Below are positions 17,284 through 26,315 of a DNA stretch of 64,000 bases, piece after piece. How positions within the stretch are numbered: position 1 is the first letter of the stretch; each line of letters starts with the position of its first letter. Position numbers and translations under genes: made by a program. Origin of the DNA: Bacteroidales bacterium (GTDB taxonomy: Bacteria > Bacteroidota > Bacteroidia > Bacteroidales > P3); contig JAFZPH010000044.1 of NCBI GenBank assembly GCA_017550405.1, positions 22,783 through 86,782 on the forward strand. Reading direction: 5' to 3'. The notes below the pieces were generated by a model. That model made no database searches and had not been told where the DNA came from. It was given only the letters and a program-made list of their open reading frames with translations.

Positions 17284-19008
17284 ATGAGTTTTACAGAGAT
17301 TCTGATTGTGATTATTAATTTTGCGGGAGCCCTGGCGGTGTTCCTCTTCGGCATGAAGCTGATGAGCGGGGGGCTCCAGAAGTTTGCCGGTGGCAAGATG
17401 CGCACCGTGATGGGCAAGGCCACGGGCAGCCCGCTGCGGGGCATACTGACGGGTGCGGCCGTGACGATGGCCATACAGAGTTCGTCAGCCACGACGGTGA
17501 TGGTGGTGTCGTTTGTGAATGCGGGGCTGTTGACGCTGGGCGGGGCCATAGCGGTGATTATGGGTGCGAACATCGGCACGACGGCCACGGCATGGATTAT
17601 TTCGCTGCTGGGGCTGGGCGGAGGGGAGAGCGCTTTCAGTTTGCCGATGTTGCTGGGCGCGCTGTCGCTGCCGCTGATGTTTGCCAAGCGTGACAAGCCG
17701 CGTGCATTGGGCGAGTTTGTGGTGGGGTTGTGTCTGCTTCTGGTGGGCATGGGGCTGCTGAAACAGGCTATGCCCAACCTGGAGGAGTATCCGGCTTTTC
17801 TCGAGGCGCTTGCTCGGCTGGAAGGCTATGGGTTCTGGTCGGTGTTGCTGTTTATTGCAGTGGGAACCGTGCTGACATGTGTGGTGCAGGCGTCGGCGGC
17901 GATGATGGCTATCACGCTGGTGATGTGCTACAACGGATGGATAGGGTTCGATGCCGCTGTGGCGTTGGTAATGGGCGAGAATATCGGCACTACGATTACG
18001 GCCAATCTGGCGGCCATGGTAGCCAACACTAATGGCAAACGGGCGGCGAGGGCGCATCTGGTGTTCAACGTGGTGGGGGTGCTGCTGCTGCTGACCGTGT
18101 TCCGCCCGGTGTTGGATTTGATAGCCCACGCCACGCAGGCCATTATGGGCAGCAATCCCTACACGGCTGTTGGTGAGCCGGGCTATAATGCTGCGGCAAT
18201 CCCCTTCGCCTTGCCCCTGTTCCACACCTTCTTTAATGTGACCAACACTTTTATCCAGTCGTGGTTCATACCGGTGCTGATACGCATAGTGAACTGGCTG
18301 GTGAAGGACAGCCCCGAAGACGAGGAGTATGTGTACAGACTCAAATATATAGGGTCGTGGATGAACACCGCCGAAATCAATATGCAGGCGGCTGAACGTG
18401 AAATCGGTGAGTTCTCCAAACGGGTGCTGCGGATGTTCTCCTTCCTTCCGGCTCTGAGGACGGCCAAGGATGATGCCGAGTTTGAGAAGACGCTGGAGCG
18501 CATAGAGAAATACGAGGAGATTACGGACAGGATGGAGATGGAGATTGCCGGTTTCCTGACCCGCATTGCGGAGGGCGACCTCTCGCACAAGGGGTCGCAG
18601 CGCATCAGCGCCATGCTGTGTGCGGTGGATAACCTGGAGAGCATCGGCGACACGATTTACCAGATAGCCCTGACGCGGCGCAACAAGCGCGAGGATGCAG
18701 TCCATTTCGACCAGCATCTCAACGACAATCTGGCGCAGATGACCGCCCGGGTGCAGCATGCCCTCGACATTATGGATGCAAATATCAACACGGAGTACAG
18801 CCACATAGACCTCGCACCGGCCGAGCAGGCTGAGACCGAGGTGAACGAGCTGCGCGACCAGCTGCGCAACGAGCATCTCGAGGCTTTGAAGCGGGGTGCG
18901 TATGGGTTCGGTGTAGGCAACGCCTACAGCAGCCTGTATGCCCTGTATGAGAAGTTGGGCGATTACGTGATCAATGTGAGTGAGGCCCTGACGGTGAAGT
19001 TTAAATGA
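17284..19008 (+). CDS. Na/Pi cotransporter family protein with C-terminal PhoU-like domain (copy 1)
   Basis: 574 residues from ATG 17284 (MSFTEILIV), chosen because the paralog starts the same way and has the same length; ATG 17278 and TTG 17275 are also in frame. Two inverted membrane repeats, each with the Na/Pi signature: QSSSATTVMVVSFVNAG with GANIGTT, and QASAAMMAITLVMC with GENIGTT. Residues about 370-560 are helical and PhoU-like (AEREIGEFSKRVLRM, ICQIA-type segments). Imports phosphate with Na+, which fits the Na+-pumping NQR in this window. Followed by a close paralog at 19242. Confidence 0.92.
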   Translation: MSFTEILIVIINFAGALAVFLFGMKLMSGGLQKFAGGKMRTVMGKATGSPLRGILTGAAVTMAIQSSSATTVMVVSFVNAGLLTLGGAIAVIMGANIGTTATAWIISLLGLGGGESAFSLPMLLGALSLPLMFAKRDKPRALGEFVVGLCLLLVGMGLLKQAMPNLEEYPAFLEALARLEGYGFWSVLLFIAVGTVLTCVVQASAAMMAITLVMCYNGWIGFDAAVALVMGENIGTTITANLAAMVANTNGKRAARAHLVFNVVGVLLLLTVFRPVLDLIAHATQAIMGSNPYTAVGEPGYNAAAIPFALPLFHTFFNVTNTFIQSWFIPVLIRIVNWLVKDSPEDEEYVYRLKYIGSWMNTAEINMQAAEREIGEFSKRVLRMFSFLPALRTAKDDAEFEKTLERIEKYEEITDRMEMEIAGFLTRIAEGDLSHKGSQRISAMLCAVDNLESIGDTIYQIALTRRNKREDAVHFDQHLNDNLAQMTARVQHALDIMDANINTEYSHIDLAPAEQAETEVNELRDQLRNEHLEALKRGAYGFGVGNAYSSLYALYEKLGDYVINVSEALTVKFK

Positions 19009-19094
19009 GGAGATGGCTCTGTTTGAGTATGGATTAACATGATGTCTGGCTGTCTGGGCATCCTGTCATTCGGAATGGCGGGGTGCCTGGACGG

Positions 19095-19131
19095 TAACAA
19101 AAACGTAACAATTTTTTAACCGAAACGCAAC
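19095..19131 (+). promoter_or_regulatory. Four 11-bp direct repeats (PhoB-box-like) upstream of the second Na/Pi symporter
   Basis: TAAC at 19095, 19106 and 19117 and CAAC at 19128, with the same spacing and similar linker sequence as 17135-17171, and 21 bp from the next -7 box. Confidence 0.7.
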
Positions 19132-19152
19132 AGGAGTGTTTCTGGAAGGATG

Positions 19153-19160
19153 TATTTTTG
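19153..19160 (+). promoter_or_regulatory. -7 promoter box TATTTTTG of the second Na/Pi symporter
   Basis: TATTTTTG followed by CAGTG, identical in context to 17193-17200; 82 bp before ATG 19242. Confidence 0.7.
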
Positions 19161-19241
19161 CAGTGCGATACCTTTTGGGATGATGTGAGTCATTATCCTG
19201 ATGGTTAGTATATTATATGTAAAAATAAACACCACATACAG

Positions 19242-20966
19242 ATGAGTTTCTCCGATATTCTTATCGTGATTATCAATTTTGCCGGAGCATTGGCGGTGTT
19301 CCTTTTCGGCATGAAGCTGATGAGCGAAGGCCTGCAAAAATTCGCCGGCAACAAGATGCGTGCCATCATGGGCAAGGTGACCGGCAGCCCGTTCCGTGGA
19401 ATCCTGACCGGTGCCGCCGTGACGACGGTGATTCAGTCGTCGTCGGCCACCACGGTGATGGTGGTGTCGTTTGTGAATGCCGGACTGCTTACGCTGGGCG
19501 GGGCCATCGCCGTCATCATGGGCGCCAATATCGGTACCACGGTCACGGCGTGGATTATCACGCTCTTCGGCCTCGGCGAGAGCGACAGTGCGTTCAGCCT
19601 GCCCATGCTCTTGGGTGCCATTGCGCTGCTGTTTATGTTCGTCAAGCGCGACAAGCTCCGTTCCATTGGCGAGTTCATCATCGGTTTGGCGTTGCTGCTG
19701 GTGGGCATGGGCTTGCTGCAGCAGGCGATGCCCAATCTTGAGGAGTACCCCGAATTCTTGGAGACACTTGCACGCCTGTCGGCTTACGGCTTCTGGTCTA
19801 TCCTTATCTTCGTGGTTGTGGGTGCGCTGCTGACCTGTCTGGTGCAGGCCTCGGCGGCCATGATGGCCATCACGCTGGTGATGTGTTACAACGGTTGGAT
19901 TGGATTGGATGCCGCCGTGGCGTTGGTGATGGGTCAGAACATCGGAACAACCATCACGGCCAACATTGCGGCGATGGTGGCGAACACCAACGGTAAACGT
20001 GCCGCAAGGGCGCATCTGGTGTTCAATGTGGTGGGTGTGGTGCTCACGCTTATCGTCTATCAACCTATCTTGTCGCTCATCGCCAACATCACCGAGGGTA
20101 TTGCCGGCAGCAATCCCTACACCCCTGTGGGTGCCGAGGGCTACGCTCCGGGTGCGATACCACTGGCATTGTCGCTCTTCCACACTTTCTTCAACGTGGT
20201 CAACACCTTTGTTCTGGCTTGGTTCATCCCTGTGATTATCCGCATCGTCAACTGGCTGGTGAAAGAGAAGCCCGAGGATGAGGAGTATGTCTACAAACTG
20301 AAGTATATCAGCAGTTGGATGAACACGGCCGAAATCAACATGAAGGCGGCGGAGCGCGAAATCACCGAGTTCTCCAAGCGTGTGCTGCGCATGTATACCT
20401 TCCTGCCCGGTCTGCGTGTGGCCAAGGACGACGACGAGTTTGAAAACATTGTGGAGCGGATTGAGAAATACGAGGCCATCACCGACCAGATGGAGATGGA
20501 GATAGCCGAGTACCTGACCCGCATAGCCGAGGGCGACCTCTCGCACCAGGGCTCCCTGCGTATCAGTGCCATGCTCTGCGTGGTGGATAATCTGGAGAGT
20601 ATCGGCGACACGATTTATCAGATTGCCGCCACCCGCAAGAACAAGCGCGAGACGGCTGTCCATTTCGACCAGCACCTGAACGACAATCTGAGCCACATGA
20701 CCCAGCTGGTGCAGCATGCCCTTGATATTATGGACGAGAACCTGAAGATGGACTATGATGCCATCAACATCGCTCCCGCCGAGGAGGCCGAAGAGGCCAT
20801 CAACCGCTATCGCGACCAGCTGCGCGAGGAGCACCTCAATGCACTGAAGAAGGGTACCTACGACTTCGCCATAGGCAATGCCTACAGCAGCCTGTACGCC
20901 CTGTATGAGAAGTTGGGCGACTATGTAATCAATATCAGTGAGGCCATAGTGGTGAAATACAAATGA
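19242..20966 (+). CDS. Na/Pi cotransporter family protein with C-terminal PhoU-like domain (copy 2)
   Basis: 574 residues, a close paralog of the preceding gene: most residues are identical by eye over the whole length, including both QSSSATT/QASAAMM and G(A/E/Q)NIGTT motifs and the C-terminal PhoU-like helices. The second NIGTT motif reads GQNIGTT here against GENIGTT in copy 1. Each copy keeps its own promoter and 11-bp array, so the duplication included regulatory sequence. Its stop overlaps the nuclease start by 4 bp (ATGA), coupling the two. Confidence 0.92.
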   Translation: MSFSDILIVIINFAGALAVFLFGMKLMSEGLQKFAGNKMRAIMGKVTGSPFRGILTGAAVTTVIQSSSATTVMVVSFVNAGLLTLGGAIAVIMGANIGTTVTAWIITLFGLGESDSAFSLPMLLGAIALLFMFVKRDKLRSIGEFIIGLALLLVGMGLLQQAMPNLEEYPEFLETLARLSAYGFWSILIFVVVGALLTCLVQASAAMMAITLVMCYNGWIGLDAAVALVMGQNIGTTITANIAAMVANTNGKRAARAHLVFNVVGVVLTLIVYQPILSLIANITEGIAGSNPYTPVGAEGYAPGAIPLALSLFHTFFNVVNTFVLAWFIPVIIRIVNWLVKEKPEDEEYVYKLKYISSWMNTAEINMKAAEREITEFSKRVLRMYTFLPGLRVAKDDDEFENIVERIEKYEAITDQMEMEIAEYLTRIAEGDLSHQGSLRISAMLCVVDNLESIGDTIYQIAATRKNKRETAVHFDQHLNDNLSHMTQLVQHALDIMDENLKMDYDAINIAPAEEAEEAINRYRDQLREEHLNALKKGTYDFAIGNAYSSLYALYEKLGDYVINISEAIVVKYK

Positions 20967-21733
20967 AAGTGACCATTCTCTCGGCCTTGTTGGCCACACT
21001 GCTCTCCACCTGTGGCGCCACCCAAACAGTGGGCGACACTGCCGTGGCCGTTCAGCGGCTGGAGTACCCCGACTACGCCGATACCGAACACATTGTGGAG
21101 TATAGCGGTTTCACCGTATCGTACAATCACACTACCCTTGTGCCCGACTGGGTGGCCTACGAGCTTACCGCCGACGAGCTGGTGGTGCATTACTCATCGA
21201 AGAGTTCTAACTTCAGCCGCGACCCTCACCTCAAGGGCAGACAGGCCTCGCGCGAGGATTACTCCCGAAGTGGTTGGGACAAGGGCCACATGGCGCCCAA
21301 GGCCGACCTGCGCTGGAGCGAGCGTAGCTACTGGGAGAGCCATTACTTCACCAATGTCTGTCCCCAGAACCACCAGTTGAACGGGGGCGACTGGAACACG
21401 CTGGAGAATACCATCCGCCGTTGGGCAAAGAAGTATGGCCGGGTGTGGGTGGTATGCGGCCCGGTGTTCGACTCGTGCCGCTATGGCATCATAGGCGACG
21501 CGGGTGTGCGGGTTCCCGATGCCTTCTTCAAGGCTGTGGTCATCCCGAAGGGAGGCGGATATGTCGGCCTGGCGTTCGTGATGCCCAACGAGGGCAAGCA
21601 CCACAGCATGAGCCATTACGCATGCTCCATCGACCAGTTGGAGGAACGCATCCATCGCGACCTCTTCCCGAATCTTGACGACGAAACCGAAGCCGCAGTA
21701 GAGGCACAGGTGGTTTCGATGCAGACGCTATAA
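20963..21733 (+). CDS. DNA/RNA non-specific endonuclease (NUC1 family), exported
   Basis: 256 residues. N-terminal signal peptide, possibly with a lipobox (LLSTCG, Cys about 17). The beta-beta-alpha-metal nuclease motif DKGHMAPKAD (general-base His) and the Mg2+-ligand Asn region (NVCPQNHQLNGGDWNTLE) are present, as is LAFVMPN. Cuts extracellular or periplasmic nucleic acid. It is translationally coupled (ATGA overlap) to the Na/Pi symporter under the PhoB-like array, suggesting it releases phosphate from nucleic acid for uptake (inference). Confidence 0.9.
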   Translation: MKVTILSALLATLLSTCGATQTVGDTAVAVQRLEYPDYADTEHIVEYSGFTVSYNHTTLVPDWVAYELTADELVVHYSSKSSNFSRDPHLKGRQASREDYSRSGWDKGHMAPKADLRWSERSYWESHYFTNVCPQNHQLNGGDWNTLENTIRRWAKKYGRVWVVCGPVFDSCRYGIIGDAGVRVPDAFFKAVVIPKGGGYVGLAFVMPNEGKHHSMSHYACSIDQLEERIHRDLFPNLDDETEAAVEAQVVSMQTL

Positions 21734-21848
21734 GAATGCGTTAATGCGTTAATGTGTGAATGTGTTATTGTGTTAATGCGTTAATGTGTGAATGTGTTAT
21801 TGTGTTAATCCGACTAACGAATTAACGAATTAACACATTAACGCATTC
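21734..21848. repeat. Low-complexity direct repeats with inverted ends between convergent genes
   Basis: A unit of about 32 bp (GTTAATGTGTGAATGTGTTATT and following) is repeated twice. GAATGCGTTAATG (21734-21746) pairs with CATTAACGCATTC (21836-21848), giving a large hairpin between the nuclease gene and the minus-strand receptor gene. Probable bidirectional terminator. Confidence 0.65.
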
Positions 21849-21849
21849 A

Positions 21850-24306
21850 CTACCGTCCTTCACCGACCGATTCCTCGGTGGCACCGGTCTTGGCACGGCT
21901 TTCGAGCTCCATCTTGCCGAAGCGCAGTGTGGCGCCAAAGGTGATGTAGCGGCTGTTCCACTTGTTAATGAAGGTAGAGCTGTAGTAGGGATTGTCCGTG
22001 GAGGAGCCCCAGTTGTTCCAGTTGAAGATGTCGTTGCAGTTGAGGTAGAGGGAGAGTTTGCGGTTGAAGAAGTCGGCACTGGCACCGAGGTTGATGCCTT
22101 TGCGAGGTTCGCTGATATTCATCAGGCCCCATGGGCTGATGGAGCGGCTGCTGTAGTCGCCGGAGACAAAGAGCTCTACTTTCTCCCACAGCTTGGTCCA
22201 TATTTTGAGGCGGACATTCCACGAGGGCATACCCTTCTCGGTCCATTCGTCCGGCCTCACCTGGAGCCGGTACCAGCGATAGGCCACGCCGCCATTGAGT
22301 CGCACATTGAAGAAGCCCGAGGGGCGGTACATGACGTTGAAATTGAGGTCGGCATTGCGGGTGTCGCCCACGTTGTAGGGCTTGGAGTAGTTTACTACAC
22401 GGCCGAAGAAAGCGACGTAACGGGCATCGGGGAGATTGCCGAATCGGTTGTTTTCAGCCCTGTAGGAGCTTGAGATGCCCACGGAACCGAATTTGTCGAA
22501 GTATTTACTCCACGATGCATCGATATTGTGGGAGTGGGAGGGCTGGAGAAGCGGGTTGCCGGTTGAAAAGCTTTCGATGCCATAGGATTCGTATTTGCTC
22601 AGTCTTTCGGCTGAGGGGTGGGAGGTGCGCATGGTGTAGCTGAGGCTGAAGTTGTGCATGTCCTTGGTGCGGTAGCTCATGTGGATAGAGGGGGAGGCGG
22701 AGAGGGGGTGGGTGACGGTGTCGTATTGCGGCAGACCTTCGTGGCGTGAGGAGCTGTAGGCTAAGTTTCCGCGCATGCCCAGTTTAAGGGTGAAGCCACC
22801 CCATTTGCGTTGCCATGTGACATAGGCCGCCAGAGAGTGATCGCGGGAGTAGTTGGAGTCGGACCGCAGAATGTCGCAATAGTAGTTGCCGGAGGCGTCG
22901 AGGGTGTCGCGCAGATAGAGCTCATGGCCGAAACTCATATTCAAGTCCACTCCGGTGGATATTTCGCCCTGCTCGCTGTAGGGGAGGGAGTAGTCGAAGC
23001 CAATAGAGCCGTTGCCGTTAAGGTCGTTGCTGTTGACGCGGTGGTCGTAGCTCATTTGGGGTTGAAAGGTGTAGTGCTGCCAGCTGGTGCTCTTTTCTCC
23101 CCATCCCCACCAGTTGCCGCTGGCGTTGATGGAGTATTGGTGTCCCTTGTTGTTGAATTTGTGTGTGAACCACATCCCGCCGAAACCACCGCTGTTGCGG
23201 TTCAGTTCTTGCGAATGGCTTATGCTGCTGAAGTCGTGGGGGGTGCCTTGCAGGTCGTAGTCGGTGCGGATGGTGGTGTCGTTGCTCTCTTCGCTGTTCC
23301 AGCTGGGGTAGGAGCCGAACCAGCCACTGATGCTGTTCATCGAGTCAAACTCGTAGCTGGCGTTGAGGTTGATCCACATATTGTGGTGAAACGATTTGTT
23401 GAGGCTGTTGGAGCTCCATTTGCGTGCGGTGTCCATGTTGTCGTGCAGCATGGTGCCTGATGTGGTACTGTTGCGGGAGATATTGGAGCCGTTGTAGCTG
23501 ACGTAGGCACTGATATGGAATTTCTCGTTGCTGTAGACGTATGAAAGCCAAGGGGAGATGGAGGGGCGCGACGAACCGTTGGCGCCGAAACTGATAAAGG
23601 AGTTTTTCAGCATTTTCTGGTTGGTGACGATGTTCACTACCGGGCCGCTGCCGCCGTAGCGTGCCGAAGGGTTGCGGATAACCTCGATGCGGTCGATGCT
23701 GTTGGCCGGGAGCGTTTTGATGTATTGTTTCAATGCCTCACCCTCCAAGTGCGATGGGCGGTCGTTGATCCACACTGTCACTGACGAGCCGTTGAGGGTG
23801 ACATTACCCTCCACGTCCACCTCCACGCCGGGGGCGTTCTGCAGGGCGTCGCTGGCGTTGCCGGTCTGAATGCTGGCGTCCTCGCTCACGTTGTAGAGGT
23901 CCTTCTCGCCGTCGACAGCGTACATGGGTTTCTCACTCACAATCTTTACTACGTCAAGCAGCATGGCACCCTCGCTCAGTGTGGTGGTGCCCATGTCGAT
24001 TTGGCCGAGCCCTGTGGGGCCGCCGTTGCGGGTGTTGGGAACATCAACGAACAGGGTGGCGTAGCCCATGGCCGAGAATCGGAGGATGGTGGCGACGGTG
24101 TCGTTCTTCAAGGTGTATACGCCTTTCTGGTCCGTCACGGTACCACGGATAAAGGTGCTGTCGTCCGCCCGCAGCATGGCAACATTGGCGTACATCACCG
24201 GCTGGCCGTCCTTTCCTTTCAATAGTCCGGTGACCAGATGCTGTGCGCTGATGCTGGCGTTGCCGCCCAGCAACAAGATGATGGCTATCAGAGTGAGTTT
24301 TTTCAT
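21850..24306 (-). CDS. Outer-membrane beta-barrel/TonB-dependent receptor-like protein
   Basis: 818 residues. Signal peptide (ending about SISAQ), a carboxypeptidase-regulatory-like domain (HLVTGLLKGKDGQPVMYANV), a plug (LQNAPGVEVDVEGNVTLNGSSVTVWINDRP, IDRIEVIRNPSARYGGSGPVVNIV), and a long barrel of the OMP_b-brl_3 type. The plug lacks the SusC pattern and no SusD or DUF4249 partner is adjacent, so the cargo cannot be guessed. The barrel is followed by a short charged tail after the last strand (LRFGKMELESRAKTG), slightly unusual. It has its own promoter with a leader of about 115 nt. Confidence 0.87.
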   Translation of the reverse strand: MKKLTLIAIILLLGGNASISAQHLVTGLLKGKDGQPVMYANVAMLRADDSTFIRGTVTDQKGVYTLKNDTVATILRFSAMGYATLFVDVPNTRNGGPTGLGQIDMGTTTLSEGAMLLDVVKIVSEKPMYAVDGEKDLYNVSEDASIQTGNASDALQNAPGVEVDVEGNVTLNGSSVTVWINDRPSHLEGEALKQYIKTLPANSIDRIEVIRNPSARYGGSGPVVNIVTNQKMLKNSFISFGANGSSRPSISPWLSYVYSNEKFHISAYVSYNGSNISRNSTTSGTMLHDNMDTARKWSSNSLNKSFHHNMWINLNASYEFDSMNSISGWFGSYPSWNSEESNDTTIRTDYDLQGTPHDFSSISHSQELNRNSGGFGGMWFTHKFNNKGHQYSINASGNWWGWGEKSTSWQHYTFQPQMSYDHRVNSNDLNGNGSIGFDYSLPYSEQGEISTGVDLNMSFGHELYLRDTLDASGNYYCDILRSDSNYSRDHSLAAYVTWQRKWGGFTLKLGMRGNLAYSSSRHEGLPQYDTVTHPLSASPSIHMSYRTKDMHNFSLSYTMRTSHPSAERLSKYESYGIESFSTGNPLLQPSHSHNIDASWSKYFDKFGSVGISSSYRAENNRFGNLPDARYVAFFGRVVNYSKPYNVGDTRNADLNFNVMYRPSGFFNVRLNGGVAYRWYRLQVRPDEWTEKGMPSWNVRLKIWTKLWEKVELFVSGDYSSRSISPWGLMNISEPRKGINLGASADFFNRKLSLYLNCNDIFNWNNWGSSTDNPYYSSTFINKWNSRYITFGATLRFGKMELESRAKTGATEESVGEGR

Positions 24307-24427
24307 GGGTGTATTGTATTATGCATATAATCCTTTATTTACGGCAAAGGGCAAAGGACTTGGGGTTTGTGTCTTTTGTATCGGCAGCCCCATTCCATTC
24401 GACACCTTTGTTACTGTTTAGAAATTG

Positions 24428-24435
24428 CAAAAATA
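24428..24435 (-). promoter_or_regulatory. -7 promoter box TATTTTTG of the outer-membrane receptor gene
   Basis: TATTTTTG followed by CA on the minus strand, about 122 bp upstream of the start at 24306. Confidence 0.6.
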
Positions 24436-24439
24436 CAAC

Positions 24440-24680
24440 TTTTTTTTCAATTGGTTGATTATTTCGAAGTGTTTCCGGGAAATCCTTCCCGCATGCTGAC
24501 GCGAACAGCCATCTGCCTTTTGACCGACCGGGGACGTGACACCAGCTGCCTGGCGCCTTTTTCCCGGGTGTTTCCTCTCCACGTTTCGGGGCATGGCAGA
24601 GGGTGTACGTGGCGTGTCGGAACCCATTGCCGGGGAGGTGGGAATTGTTTTTATTGTTAATATTTTCATGATATTCGAAA
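24440..24680. other. Intergenic region, nothing recognised
   Basis: Between the divergent promoters of the receptor and nqr genes. Open frames here (for example antisense 24418-24846) have no family features. Confidence 0.5.
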
Positions 24681-24689
24681 AAAAAGTGC

Positions 24690-24697
24690 TATCTTTG
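24690..24697 (+). promoter_or_regulatory. -7 promoter box of the nqr operon
   Basis: TATCTTTG followed by CA. The leader to nqrA is about 190 nt and contains a small hairpin, GCAAG-GCAGG-CTTGC (24752-24766). No ribosome-binding consensus seen. Confidence 0.7.
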
Positions 24698-24893
24698 CAG
24701 CGCTGAATAGTGTTGAGGTATGGGTGCAAGGGTTTATAGAGTAAAGAGATGCAAGGCAGGCTTGCTAAGAGTACAAGGATGAAATTATGTGGGAACGGCC
24801 TGCAGGGCGTCTGTTTTGCCCCTTGTGGCCGGAAAGCGGCGGGCACGGAAGTGGCACCGTTTTATTTGGATAGAGAACTAAATTAGTATTGAT

Positions 24894-26315
24894 ATGATAA
24901 AAATAAAGAAAGGCCTCGATTTGCCGATAGAGGGTGTGGCGGACTGTCGCGTGAGCGATGCCCGCGACATCGCCCTTTATGCCGTGAAGCCTACCGACTA
25001 TGTGGGGTTGGTGCCCCGCCTGTTGGTGGCCGAAGGCGACAAGGTGTCGGCAGGCGATGCACTGTTTTGCGACAAGAATGACGTCAGCCTTCGTTTTGTC
25101 GCCCCCGTCAACGGGGAGGTGTGCGCTGTGGTAAGAGGCGAGAAACGCAAGCTGCTGGCCGTGGTGGTAAAGGCTGACGGCAGTCAGGTGCAACGGCCTG
25201 CCGAGGCACCTGTGGCTGTGGACGGCGACTTGAAGCAGCGTATGCTGGATGCCGGGCTGTGGAGCCTGCTCCGCCAGCGTCCGTTCGGCACGGTGGCCAA
25301 CCCCGCCGGCAAGGCCAAGGCGATAGTGGTGAGTTGCTTCGACAGCGCCCCGCTGGCACCGGACTACGATTTCGCCCTGCAGGGAAGAGAGCGCGAGCTG
25401 TGCGACGGTCTTGAGGCATTGGCTTCGCTGACCGAGGGCACAGTATTTGTCACGTTCCGTCCCGGGCAGCGACTGGCCAAGGTGGTGGAGCAGCATGTGG
25501 CTTCGCATCAGAAGCGGGTCAGCGTCCAGTATTTTGAAGGACCCCATCCCGCAGGGAATGTGGGCACACAGATTGCCTGCCTCTGTCCCATCAACAAAGG
25601 CGAGACAGTGTGGACGATGACTGCCCAGGATGTTGCAGTGCTGGGCGACTGGCTGCACACGGGTGTCTATCATCCCGAGCGCATGGTGGCCGTGGCCGGC
25701 CCCCAGACCAAGAATCCGCATTACTACCGCGTGATAGCGGGTGCCTGTGTGGAGAGTATCGTGGAGGCGCAGGTGCTCAATCCGGCTTATCCCATGCTGG
25801 ACGGCGGGATGAAGGCTGAAGGTGTGCGCGTGGTGTCCGGCAACGTGCTGAGCGGTGAGCAGATTGCTCCCGACGGCTATCTGGGAGCCTACGACAGCCT
25901 GTTGACATTCCTGCCCGAAGGCGACTACTACGACTTTATGGGCTGGCTGTTGCCCGGCTTCAACAAGCATAGCTTCTCGCGCACTTTTGCGAGCGGTTTC
26001 GTGCCGCGCTGCATGGGCGGTCTGTATCAGATGCTGCCCGAGTTTATGCGGCCCAAGTTCGACACCAATCTGCACGGCGGAGTGCGTCCGCTGGTGTTTA
26101 CAGGCAATTTCGAGCGGGTGTTCCCCTTCGACATCTATCCCTTGCAGCTGCTCAAGGCCTGCATCATCGGCGACATAGAGCTGATGGAGAAACTGGGCAT
26201 CTACGAGGTGGAGCCGGAGGATTTTGCCCTGTGTGAGTATATCGACCCGTCGAAGACGGATATACAGCCCATTGTCCGACAGGCTTTGGAGACGCTGAGA
26301 AAGGAGGCTTTGTGA
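24894..26315 (+). CDS. nqrA: Na+-translocating NADH:quinone reductase subunit A
   Basis: 473 residues, normal for NqrA, starting MIKIKKGLDLPIEG, the conserved N-terminus, with PTDYVGLVPRLLV and a biotinyl-lipoyl-like beta region. NqrA is the peripheral cytoplasmic subunit next to NqrB and participates in quinone binding. First gene of a complete nqrABCDEF operon. Stop codon shares one base with the nqrB ATG. Confidence 0.95.
   Translation: MIKIKKGLDLPIEGVADCRVSDARDIALYAVKPTDYVGLVPRLLVAEGDKVSAGDALFCDKNDVSLRFVAPVNGEVCAVVRGEKRKLLAVVVKADGSQVQRPAEAPVAVDGDLKQRMLDAGLWSLLRQRPFGTVANPAGKAKAIVVSCFDSAPLAPDYDFALQGRERELCDGLEALASLTEGTVFVTFRPGQRLAKVVEQHVASHQKRVSVQYFEGPHPAGNVGTQIACLCPINKGETVWTMTAQDVAVLGDWLHTGVYHPERMVAVAGPQTKNPHYYRVIAGACVESIVEAQVLNPAYPMLDGGMKAEGVRVVSGNVLSGEQIAPDGYLGAYDSLLTFLPEGDYYDFMGWLLPGFNKHSFSRTFASGFVPRCMGGLYQMLPEFMRPKFDTNLHGGVRPLVFTGNFERVFPFDIYPLQLLKACIIGDIELMEKLGIYEVEPEDFALCEYIDPSKTDIQPIVRQALETLRKEAL

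Noticed and set aside
19116..20999. Long antisense open frame (627 codons) over the second Na/Pi symporter
   Set aside because: Typical shadow of GC-rich codon usage: His/Gln-rich, no family motif, and the opposite frame is a clear symporter. The same applies to long antisense frames over glnA, nqrF, the GH20 gene and the M24 peptidase.
24418..24846. 142-codon antisense open frame in the nqr leader region
   Set aside because: Overlaps the nqr promoter and leader; basic, Pro-rich, no similarity recognised.
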